Assembly: GCF_921293095.1 (NCBI RefSeq)
Contig: NC_060247.1
Location: 109,945,111-110,009,110 of the forward strand
Length of the DNA stretch: 64,000 bases
Source: Ischnura elegans
Taxonomy: Eukaryota > Arthropoda > Insecta > Odonata > Coenagrionidae
Direction of reading: 5' to 3'
Positions 1 through 11,500 of the stretch are shown piece after piece. A program made the translations under genes and the position numbers. The notes under the pieces are model-generated. The model was not told the origin of the DNA. It worked only from the letters and a program-made list of their open reading frames with translations, and searched no databases. The stretch's first letter is position 1, and each line of letters opens with the position of its first letter.

Positions 1-30
1 TTTCGGCGTTACTTGGTGGAACGATGAAAT

Positions 31-241
31 TATCATGGTGAGACCAAACACAGTACTATTCCACAAACTTTTATTTTAACAGTCTACTAGTTTCAACGTT
101 TACACCGTCATTATCAAGACTAACATTGGTTCGTCTTGATAACTCTTGTTAGTCTTGATAATGACGGTGTAAGCGTTGAAAATAGTAGACTGTTAAAATA
201 AAAGTTTGTGGAATAGTACTGTGTCTTGTCTCACCATGATT
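31..241. repeat. Fold-back (long inverted repeat) element
   Basis: The left arm (about 31-124) is repeated in reverse complement at about 149-241, with a loop of about 24 nt. Both arms contain the complement of TAGACTGTTAAAATAAAAG and end near ATCATGGTGAGAC. A few mismatches separate the arms. No ORF of interest lies inside. This is most simply a MITE or fold-back transposon copy, and the family is unknown. Confidence 0.85.
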
Positions 242-1029
242 CTGTAATGTACGTAACTTAGAATTAACGAATAAAAGCAAACCAGAATTTATTAGTAAAT
301 ACATTCCAGGTTTTAAAGCTTCTCTAGCCAAATGTAATTTTAAAAGGAAAATAAAGTCAAAATCTGATTAAATATGGAGCAAATTCCATGTCATGTGCGC
401 TTTGATGAGTGCGGGTGTAATAATTCTTTCCGTAATTCATGTACCCACACACTATCTAACCATTATATCAACTGAAAATATCCATAATTTCACCTGAATC
501 CTTAGACTACGTAGCCAATTACCTCATCAAGAATGAGGCAGAAGATGTTAAGAAATTAGTAATTAATCTGCTCGAGAAGTATATTAGCGCGACGTGAGAG
601 TTTTGAGTAGGCATAGGCTTTCATCCTAACAAATTGTTAGAGGTGGAATGGAAATATTCCTGTAACGAACCTTCCGGAAAAATACCTTTCTTATGCTATC
701 GCTACTGTAGGACCTACTAATGAAGTGCATTTTAAAAATGATGCTCTTTGAGTGAAAAATGCCTGCTCTCAATTGATCAAGCCATGTAACGCTGTCAAAT
801 TTATCCGGAGTCTCTAGCCTGAGGCATAAAAATCCTGTGAAGCGGAGCTCTTTGTTATGTCATATTCCTTTAATAAAACAGCAGCTTCGGCAATTATTAT
901 TTTTTGGGTCATGCATTATGTAAAGATAAACTTTAACGAAGGCAAATATTAGAATTTTTCATACTGATAAATCATTGTTGTCATATGATTGAACATATTT
1001 ATTAGTTTTTTAATATATCAATACGATTT
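242..1029. other. AT-rich spacer, nothing recognised
   Basis: No exon matching the neighbouring gene family, no long ORF and no clear repeat was seen here on either strand. Confidence 0.5.
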
Positions 1030-1690
1030 TTCAAATAAATTGGCACTTGAGGAGACCTAATTCATAGAAAAATCTAAAATTATGTGAAGAAGTCGGTGTA
1101 ATCTCACCGAAAATGATGAAATGTCTATTCGACATCGTCCTCCTGGATGACTTCTTATGGTCCTTTTAAAAAATATATCTTGATGTTTTAAGTAAATAAA
1201 TCGCTATTTGGACTGGTTTGCTGTAACTCGTTATAAGTACTTCCCGCTGCAAGGCTTTCGCTAGGAATGATCCTCAATGAAAGTGTATCCAATATCTCGC
1301 ATCCTCTGAGGTCATGATCTCAATGCGTCTGGCTAACGACTCACCAAGAATGCATGCCCTCGCTTTGAAAATACTGAAATCCTTAAGTCTGTCGATATTA
1401 GCAACTCGCCAAGGAAGCAAAGTCCAGTAATAACATCAAAGTTTTCACAATATCTAATCTATAGAGAAGAATGATTTTTTTTCTATTTACTTCACAAACG
1501 ATGTGGGAAATTTTCGAGCTGACAGTTTTTCACTACTTAACACTATATATACCTACGTAGAAAAAAACTTCTCACAGCTTCTTCGGATACGTGAAGAGAT
1601 GTGCTGACTTCTCTCATTTCTTAGGTATTAATGTTGTTGCCATTGTCTTTCCTGTTCTCGCGTGGTTAGCTACACATTTAATTTCTAAGA
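1030..1690 (+). repeat. Copy A of a diverged direct duplication
   Basis: This stretch aligns collinearly with 3870-4545. Shared anchors are ATGATGAAATG (about 1115 and 3959), CATGATCTCAA, the GACTCGC/GACTCACC region, AAAGTTTTCAC and TTCTCGCG followed by GGTT and CACATT. I judge identity by eye at roughly 60-70 percent with indels. No conserved reading frame joins the copies, so it looks like an old non-coding duplication or two copies of a dispersed repeat. Confidence 0.7.
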
Positions 1691-3869
1691 ACTTGAGATA
1701 TTAATGCTCAAACCTTAGATGAAGTGTAAAAAAGGCCTCTTTGAGTGGCTGTATAGTAACAGTAAATTTAGAACTAAATTGGGAACCCCAATTTAAATAT
1801 TACTGCGGAAATTTTAAATTTTAAAAAGGTATCGTGGTACTTCTATAATGAGTTATCTTTAAACTATGCAAAGGTTCCTTCTGATTAACTTGAGTGGAAA
1901 TTAATTTATTGATAGAATTTAACTTCCGTTAAACAGCGTCCAATAGACATTTAAAATCAGTTAATCAGCTCTAACGCGTCAACAGCCAATATGAACAGGA
2001 TAATCATCTTGCCAGCAAGATGGTATATTCTCCATGTGCCGTAAAAATGGGGTTGATTGGTGTAAAAAAATGCTTCTAAATAAATCACTTGCTTTTTATA
2101 GGTACCGTATCTTGGGTACATTGCTTCTCGGAAACTATCTACAGTCTTGTCCACCATGCCTTAAACTTCCTAGTGTGATATTATCTTTGATTTTTCAAGT
2201 CTTGAAGTATCTGCAAACAGAGCGGACATCATTTACATCAAGATTGGCGCTGCAGATGCCATGAAATCATTGCTCGTGTGATCGAATTAGCCCTTTATAA
2301 TTAGATTTCCTTAAGAAGTAATTAATTACACATATTTAGGCATTATATCATTGCGCAAAGTTATTTATGGTAAACTGATGAAGACACAGAATACTTGAGG
2401 TAAACGACTCTTGACGCTGAATGAAAAGGACAGCATTATTTCAGACGCTAGCCAGCTACATAAGCTCATGGAGTTTGAATTGATTGAAGCGCTAGATAAA
2501 ACATTATTTAGAAATCTCGGGGAAAAATTATGGCTTGCGATTACACCAACGTTCGGGTTGCGCTTGATGAGGCGTCATTCAAGTGGCTACTCTTGATTGC
2601 CGTCTTGGTATCAGCTCCAGATAATTATAGCATGGGTTTCTATGACTTTGATCAAAACGATCGCGGTCTAACCTTCGTTGAGAAGATTAAAAAAAATTTT
2701 ATTTGCTCGTGTGAGGAGAAAATTATGACTTAATGGGCTTCAAATGGTCTAATAAGAGATGTAGGCAACTAAGCTTAGATGATCAAATCATCTAGTATAC
2801 ATGTCCTTGGGCTGGGAGAGTCCTTAACCATCGATGAAATTAATCACAAGGGAAGTGATGAAATCTCAGTACGCGGTCGTTCACTCTGGCTGAAAACGCA
2901 ATACTTTGAAAGAATTGTGTACATATATAGAAGGGAGACAAAGGTGACGACGAAATTAGTTTTCTTCAATCAGCCATTTTGTCGTCACTTTTACCTCTAC
3001 AATTTGCAAAGGTCTTTGCTCATTTTTCGCGAGTAAATGGTGCCACTGCAGTTCTAGATTATTTACTCGTTCACATTAGTTCATTAGCCAAGATTTGTGA
3101 CGAACATGATCCTCGCCCGTGAAATGTCTTTTAAAGGCCGGGACAAACGTTCACATACGTAGGCAAGCCGTCTCCGATCATGTTTACTTGTATTTTATGC
3201 TTTGGTACATAAGACAGTCACGGAGAATAATAATTGCGCACATCACAATTGATTAGCCATTACTTCTCTCATTTACCAAATTTATAATTTAAAGGAACGT
3301 CTACCCCTGAAAATTCGCGAATTTTCAGCAGTTGCCTTCATTGAAGAAAGAAATCCCTCACAAAAGCGTGAACAATATGAAAACCATGTGAGGCCCATGT
3401 GCGAGGTCAGGAGTGGCTGTTTATTATAAGCCGTGAACTGGTCGGCAAGAAATCTTGACGTCATTCACTTATTTCTGCAAGAGTCAAGGCCGGTTAATTT
3501 TTGGCCGCGAATAACTCCGGAGAAAGGCGACGAATCAAAAATGGAGAATATATCGGTCTCTTTATTGTATAACTTTATCATAATCGATAATTGTAATAAA
3601 ATGGTAAACAAGATCATTCTTTTAATCCTTGTACACGTGAAATTCTTCGTAAGTACATGAATTATTAATGAATATTTATATTTATAATCAATAGCACTAG
3701 TCCAGCGCCCTTTCATCTGGGATGCCGCCTATTGTTTACCTCGTATTTTGGTGTGTAGGTACTAGGGTTGGGCTTCTGTACCTTCTGTTTAATCCAGAAT
3801 TACCTCGTGCCATCTCGTACCGGTATTCTTTAACTCGATGGAAATATGTTTTGGTAATATTTTTAAATT
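1691..3869. other. Spacer between duplication copies
   Basis: It contains several short chance ORFs without recognisable domains or splice context. No RNA gene or mobile element was recognised. Confidence 0.4.
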
Positions 3870-4545
3870 TATCAACGTAAAATCCCAAATAAATTTTCAT
3901 TCGAGGTCACAAAAGAAGCAGAAATATAGAATTAGTTTTATAGTATTCTCTCCAAAAATGATGAAATGCCTTTTTGAATTTATTCACCTGAATGGCTGCG
4001 TATTGTTTATAAAATACATTTTATCTTTTAAGTATCAGAAAGGTTATTTGGGCTCCATAAATTTGCTGTTACATTTGTCTCTATCACTTGTTATAAATAC
4101 TACTCGTCTTCAGACTCTAAAAATTATCCTTAATGCACGTTTTGCAATGGCTTACATCCATTGACGTCATGATCTCAAGGTCTCAGGAGAACGACTCGCG
4201 GAGAATACATGACTAGGTTGAAACGTATAAAATCTGAAAGACGATTGATATTTTCAACGAGGCGAGAAAGCGAAGTCTAGTAGTAACTCAAAAGTTTTCA
4301 CCTACCCCGCACGCATTATTATTTTCTCTAGTTACTTCAAATAACATGTGTTTAGTTTTATAAATGAGAATTTTCCGAGTCGAGTCGACTTTACAGCAAT
4401 ATATGCGGACATAAAAATTACTTTTACTTAGCGTTTGCGGATATGGGCTGGCTTAGTTAATTTTTGGTGGTTTATCGCCAATTCCCTATCTATTCTCGCG
4501 CGGTTCTCTGCACATTCCATTTCTGGCAACTTCATGGCATGCAGA
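3870..4545 (+). repeat. Copy B of a diverged direct duplication
   Basis: Direct-orientation partner of 1030-1690, offset about 2.85 kb. See copy A for the anchors. A 108-codon ORF at 3838-4164 overlaps the unit but its frame is not kept in copy A, so I treat it as chance. Confidence 0.7.
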
Positions 4546-5448
4546 TTTTGACTTAACATGTTTTAGCTATCTATATATGTATTTACTTCTTAAGCTGACG
4601 ACTCCGTGTTCTAGTATTTGCATGAGATGGATATGAGGGAGTTAGTCCATAGTTACTAGGATCTTCTGTATTACTTAATATTAAAAATAAGGGTAACTTG
4701 CGCTATTTTACAATATTGAGGGATTAGATACTCCGCGAGATATTTTAAAAATATTTATATAAAGAACGGTGCTATTTCAGTTCCTAGGTATTCATGAACT
4801 CCGGTGGGACTTCGAACGGTACCAGGGGATTTTTTGGGGTCGATTAAAGGTAATTTTCTATCCCGAGACAAGAAATATAAATACACTGCATTCGATTAGC
4901 ATACAAAATATGAGGGTTAGCGGTATTTTTTCAGAGGTAAGGATATGAAGACGTCTTGAAAGATGGAGTTAAGGACATTCGCTTTTTCTAAGCTGTCGCT
5001 GTCGCTAGGTCTTTCTTCATCGCCGTATTTGAGTGACACTGCCATGTATTTATTACCTTGAACCTCCTCACGTACTGTTGCACCAAAATACCTTCATGTA
5101 TTCATCTAAACTTTCACAGCATCTCCTTGGTCTTATCTTCCTATTTCTTGGACGCTGTTGCTGCTGATGACTCTGTGCAAGGGTTTCGCATTTGACCACC
5201 TCGTGGACCATGCCCACCTAGCTGCCGAGAACGACACCCGCCCTTTGCGGACGGGTATCATTCGATGAGTCTCCGAATGATATTTCTTTGCGACTGGTTC
5301 CATCAGTGTTAAATCAATCAGGTTATATCAGCAGAGACATTTCCGTCACATGCATATTGGAGTTTAAAATACTGCTTTGCAATGTAAATAAATTAATATT
5401 TATAGATAAAATGAACACACATACACAAGAACAATAGTATCGTAAAAC
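4546..5448. other. Spacer downstream of gene 1
   Basis: Nothing was recognised except the poly(A)-signal candidate that follows at 5449-5454. Confidence 0.4.
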
Positions 5449-5454
5449 TTTAAT
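5449..5454 (-). terminator. Candidate poly(A) signal of gene 1
   Basis: The minus strand reads ATTAAA 75 nt after the gene 1 stop codon. It is the nearest recognisable polyadenylation hexamer, but the call is positional only. Confidence 0.35.
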
Positions 5455-5528
5455 ATTCAAATGAGTACTACATCAACACATAAAATTTTCAAAAGTAATT
5501 CAGATTAATTGAAGCTATCATACATGCA

Positions 5529-8500
5529 TCAGAGTGTACGTTCACTATAATTTAAAGCTAAAGTTAAATTAAAACTGCTTTCCTCGAGTTGCAACAGATA
5601 CTTTGAGCATTGTTCAGTGTTCCTCCATTTGTTAATGAGTATTTGGGCTGAGGTTTTCATTTCCAGCGAGCACTTTTCGGTATCCTTCTCTGCGCACGTC
5701 AAGAAGTCTAGGTATTTCCTGAAAAAAAAAATATTTATCCTATATGATATAGTAGGGCATGTCACTGTTATTTACATTTCAATGTCTACGAAAAATTTGA
5801 TTTTGAATACGGGTCAATGAAATAGCAGCACTGCTGTCACCATAGATGTTTCTGATGAAGGCATTAGTAATTCCAACTACCGTTCACTGGTGAAGCTAAG
5901 GATACCCCATTTTGTTTTATCAAGGGATGAAGTAGTATACGTAATTTTTTCTTCAACGACATCACAGCAATACCTTTTCAATTCATTTCCGCGAAGAAAG
6001 TTTATTGTATCCGTAACATTAAAGTGTAAAGTCTTTATAACAGCTTATCAAAGATAATAATCACCCATTGCGTTATAAAAAATTAGGTTGAGCTGATAAT
6101 AATTGGCTCAAATGAAATTAAAAAGTTTAAATTATTAAGTCGGTTAAATATTTTTATTAAAGTATATCTTCTCTGAGTGCCCGTCCCACAAGTTTAAGTG
6201 TCAGTACTATATTTACTCATGAAGCAGTATGGCCGTGATTAAACGAAATTGGGTTGAATTTTACTAATACTATTTTATGGAATTTAAGGAATACACTTGT
6301 AAATTTATTATATTATTTTGATTTTTTCATTGCTATTACAATCATAGAATTGGCACACTGAAGCCATGCATTCTTTTCCGATCCATAACTAGATTTCTCA
6401 ATCTCAACGAGGCTATTCTTCCCCAAATCCTTTTTGATCTGTCCTAGGTACATGTCCCTTGGTCCTCCCCTGGGGAATGGCCGATTTTTTCCTCCATTTT
6501 ATATCCAACGTTATTGCTGTTTTACGTAGAAAATAGAAATATTATTACAAATGTGGCCATTTTAATCTTAGCCCTTGTTTCTGTTAAAACGCCATCAGTA
6601 CATTCCCTTTAAACGGAAATATAGCAAGGTGTAGTAGACGAATGCTTCATCCAAATTTTCAGGGAAATACATTTTACCCACCGTGAAGGAGGGTACTCGT
6701 TTTTATCAATTTATGCATTCTTCTGGACAGAATTCTCCTGCAACAATTGAGTCCTTCCTTAAGAAAGCAGACCTAAAGTAATCTCCCCTGCCTTAATCAA
6801 AAAAAGACTAAAAAAAAAATTCTGAAAAACCTTCATCAGCGATGTCTTTCATGTCTGTGTAAGATGTAGGCTTTTTTTTTAAATTAAGATGAAGGCTTTA
6901 ATGTTGCTATGATTACCTTTACTAAACGGGTCGTGATTCTGGTAGTCCATATGTAAAAACTACTCGGAATGGGGACAACTGACAGCTTGCGTCGGGGGAA
7001 ACGTTGTCAGAGTCCTGCCCTCATTATGTTGATGAAATATGCAATTTACCATCTGCATGTTTCGTCAGCCTCGGAATGGAGGAAAATTTCCGATTCATTC
7101 CAGATGCACGCTAATGGGAAACAAAAAAAGACGCGGTAGGTCAATAAGGCGTCCGCATTCATGGAAAATGTTAGGCTGACTTCTCTTTTATACATGAATG
7201 CCTCCTCAAGAAATCTCTATGATTGTAACCTTAGAGTAGGGATAGGTAAAAATTGGGTAGCTAACACTCTGTTTGGTATACATGTGTGCCCATCATATGT
7301 ATCGCTTGACGTGGGAAATTAACGCGACAGTTCAAAGTGTCACGCTCCGCAATCTTCTTCAATGTCCTTGAGGAAGCTGTAATTGATAAAATCGCATTGT
7401 GGAGAAGCAATTCGTGTTGATTATACCGCAATAATACTATATTTTGACGTAGAAGCTACACACTCATGATTGATCGATCATTGTTGAAAATTTAGGGACG
7501 TATTAAATTGAAGCGCAATAGACTAAAGTATTTTTTGCTTTAATCAAATATGAAAAATCACTATGATTACCTTGAATGATTATTCTTGGCACTCAAATGT
7601 GAAGCAACAATGAACCGATTCGCTTACCGTACGCAGGTCACGAGACGAAATATCACGTTACTACTGAGACTTTCGAGGTGTGTTGGTACCAAGTTAGTGA
7701 CGTCATCCGCCTGCACTCATCCTTACTCTAAGATTGTATTCAAACAAATAGATTCCCTGTATTTTTTGGTACATGTACCGTCGTTGATGGTTTGCGGAAT
7801 TCACTCATGATGAATGAAAATTGAACTTTGTTTTTCCACACATATCTATTTAATCACGACCGCGGTTTCGACGCACTGCGGCGCGGTCGAATATATGTGG
7901 AAAAACAAAGTTCAATTTTCATTCACATGTGCCGTCACTAATTTTCAGTTATATTAGAATGATGGGTGAATTATATTTTTCATACTAAGCCCACTTGCCG
8001 GCAAATGAACTGCTTGGTGTAAGGATCATTTTCTGAATTTACGAAGTCACAGTAAGCTATCCTGGTAAAATCGTGTGCACCCTCAAAATGAGACTTGCAC
8101 TCATGCCAACTGCTTGTCAGGCAATCGCCTTGATCTTCGTCAAGAAATGCTGGAAATAAAGCGGAAGATGTTTCTGAAGTTTTCCCCAGATAGAAATGAC
8201 ACTAAAACACACTATAATCACCGCAGTTATATTCGACAAGATTGCTTTGCAAGTTTTTGTGGAGTAATTGATGAATAGTCTCCATCTTTAGTGTATCCAC
8301 CGCGTAGGGCTACTGGCAAAACTGTCGTCACAACCAATGACTCCTGTGCGGTGGCACCCAGAGGATTGAGTGTTTTCTTATTTAGGAAGGACTAACAATC
8401 TGACAGCTTCCGAAAGACAAAGATATTTATTTGAGATGTATGTATAAAGTATGTCTATCTAACGATTTGATCGTTGAATTATTCTTCCTCATAGAATAAT

Positions 8501-11500
8501 CCTCCAAGGTCGTTAGATTATTAATTGCGTAAGCTTAGTTTCGCTGTTAGTAGGACCCGCCCGCCTAGTGACGGTGCGGGATTCCTGATCCCTTCCCTTT
8601 CTTCCCTGTCCCCTCCCAGGAGGCGTCGTCGGGCTCCTATCGCGGCGGCGCGGGCGCCTCCTTCCTTGTTCCTTCACGTCCTTGCCCTCCTGGGTGCAGA
8701 GGAGAAAAGCTAGCGCTTACAGTCCCTGCCCCAGGAGTGTATCCCCGCGAACCCACCCCAGGGTTTCGTTTCCATTGTATAAAGTATGTCTACTGGTACC
8801 TGTGATCAACTCAGCATCATTCTCACAAAGTGTCTGAAGACTCATCTCGACCAATTCCCTGACGAACGGAACCATTTGAGCCGATTTATTCGAGAGGGAA
8901 ATGAACAATCCCTCTGATTCGCGTATACACCTCAGTACTTCACTCTGCTTCCTGAAACAAAAACCGGGATATGATGTAAAATATGATTATCATCCATGAT
9001 AGATCGTCTGTTTTTTCGAGTATGCAAAATTCTCGGAGGAAAAATCATTTGCCTTGACCGGGATTCGAACCCGTACCTCCCGATTCGATCCCGATTCGTA
9101 TTTTCTGGAACGGCCAAGGTGTCTTCTTCCCTTACCTTGTTTTGTTTCCAATCCCGGTTAAGACAAATGATTTTCCTCTCTTTCGAAGTTTTACAGTATA
9201 AGTGTACATTCGGTTGATTTTACAGAGGTAATACGCTGCCTAGTACCCGGTTATTCTTGAATAACGCCAGAATTTAAATTTCAATCAGTAGGTGGAATTC
9301 TGTCATTGATTATTCTTAATCTCAGAAAAATTTATAATTCAGAAGAATACCTACTTCTGGATCCACCTTAGTCCACCACATGATTTAATCAACCAGTATT
9401 TTCCCAAATGCGATTATCTTAAGATACTGCTTTTTCTAAGCCAAAACTTTTATTTCATAATTTGCCAATGGTCTCAAACAAATATTACTTTTAAAATGCT
9501 AGAAAATTGATGGTACGGAAGCAAAATAATTAGCGATAGAAGAAGCATGAAAAAATTAGCTGGAGAAGAATCTGAGTTATGGTGACAATGGATGAAAAGA
9601 AGATTTATACTTTCCAGCCGGAGGTTTAACTAAAAGAGCTATAAAATAATCATTCAAACATACGCTTTACTATGGTGATTACGCTTATACGATGACATCA
9701 GCAGTGGAATGAAGGGTAAAGGCATTTAAAATGTGGTGCCGCAGAAGAATGATTATAATGAAATATATCTACTGAGAGAGAAATGAGGAAGTCTCAAGAA
9801 GATTAGAAGGGAAGAGGAATCTCATAAAACTGAAAAAAAGGAATCACTTAATAAACCATAGTTTGAGGCGTGAAGACCTGGTGAAAACTATCTTGGATTG
9901 ACAAGTGGATGGCATGAACGGAAAAGAAAGATCTCACATAAAATATACATCTACAAAGTACCCCGCAGCCGCCTAAAAGGCGTGTAGCAGGGGATGTTAG
10001 GACACCAGCCGTCTGCGCATAAAAAATGAAGTGCCCTAACGAAGTTGGGACTAGCATTTATTAAAGTCCTATGTGGTTCGGGGGAAAAACGAAGTCCCAT
10101 ATCTATCCGTTCGGCAAAACACCTCTCTTAATTTATCGCTTCTATCGGACCTGGAAATATAGTGAGGCTCTTATATTATGTTCTTCCTGTCGCTCTTAAA
10201 GGTATCCATTCTCAATTGTTCAAGCAATCTAAGCCTAGCGTGCAGCCTCTAAGTATCCAGGGGCTCCCAGCCTCATTCACTTAAAATCTGCGTAATGCTG
10301 TCAATACTCCCGTAGCAGGTTTTGACAAATCGCGCAGCCTTCCTTTGTATTTTACTCAGTTCGCGGATTAAGTCTTCCTGCACCGGATCCCATACGCTCG
10401 CAGCATATTCAAGGTGCGGACGGACGAGTGCGAAATTCTTTTCACTTTCTCATCCGAAAATCTTCCCACAATACGTTAGACGAATCCTAATTTCTTTAAG
10501 GCTATGCCACAGATATTCCTTATATGTGGCCCCCACGATAGGTTTGAGGTTATCGTAACTCCTAGGTACTTCACTTCTTCTGTTGCCTTTATTTTAATAC
10601 CATTCACAGAATAAACATAGTTATAGTTGGACGATAAGTTCCGTAATATATGAGACAAATAATCAAGGATGCGAAAGAGGAGAATAGCTTGAATCCGAAA
10701 ATAGTTTCAGATTGGAGAATTGAGTGGGATGCTTTGTCAGACCAATCTAACGTTTGTTGATCTGTGGTGATCATGATTATTTGAGATGCGTGAAAACAGC
10801 AAATGCGATCGTAGATGCGATGTGCGCAAATAAATGCAACATAGATGGGATGATTGGACTTTGATGATATTTTTGCGCAAATTTGCCTTTTCGACTGCAA
10901 AATTCGTACATTTTGTGCCGAGCGCAGTTTAAATACTCCTCCGACACTCACCGCTTAAAGCATGTGAGCGACTGGCCAACTGCTAATTGGCTGGGACTCA
11001 ACGTAGTAGTTAACTACAGATGGGCGCAGGCAAGCTACACCTCCGCCACTAAATGTCTTATTCCTTAATTTATTATTGTCCTAATACATTCCCACTGTCC
11101 CTATCTGGGATTTTTCTTCCTCATAGGAAAATCTCCTCGGGATGGTGGAAGATTAATTGCATTTGCTTGGTTTCGCTATTTAGTGGGCCCTTTTCGCTCT
11201 GTAGCGTTAAGGTGTTTTTCCCCGTCCCCTCCCTTCCGTTCCTATCCTTTTCCCAGAGGCTTCGGCGGGCTCCCATCGCGGCGGCGCCTCTATCCTTTTT
11301 TCTTCCTCTCCAGCCCCTCCCCGGGTGATCGGGCGTATAAGCCACGGGCTTGGTTCCTGGCCCCGGTGTGTTGTACCCTTAAGAGGGTTCGCCTTGAACC
11401 ATCATGATTCTTGTCCTAATACAAAAATTTTAAATGTTCTGTATTTTATCATACAACTGTGTTTCACTACATTTTATCATCAATCTACCTCATTATGAAA

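Noticed and set aside
3838-4164. A 108-codon plus-strand ORF
   Set aside because: Frame not conserved in the paralogous copy at 1030-1690, and no domain or splice context.
9060-9072. Possible tRNA gene (GGGATTCGAACCC)
   Set aside because: Only the B-box/T-loop motif is present; no acceptor stem or anticodon arm could be drawn. The same holds at 24171 and 43950, which are SINE pieces.
11053-11407. Overlapping plus and minus ORFs rich in Arg/Pro/Ser
   Set aside because: Produced by the GC-rich repeat; the equivalent frames are not kept in the copy at 8460-8785.
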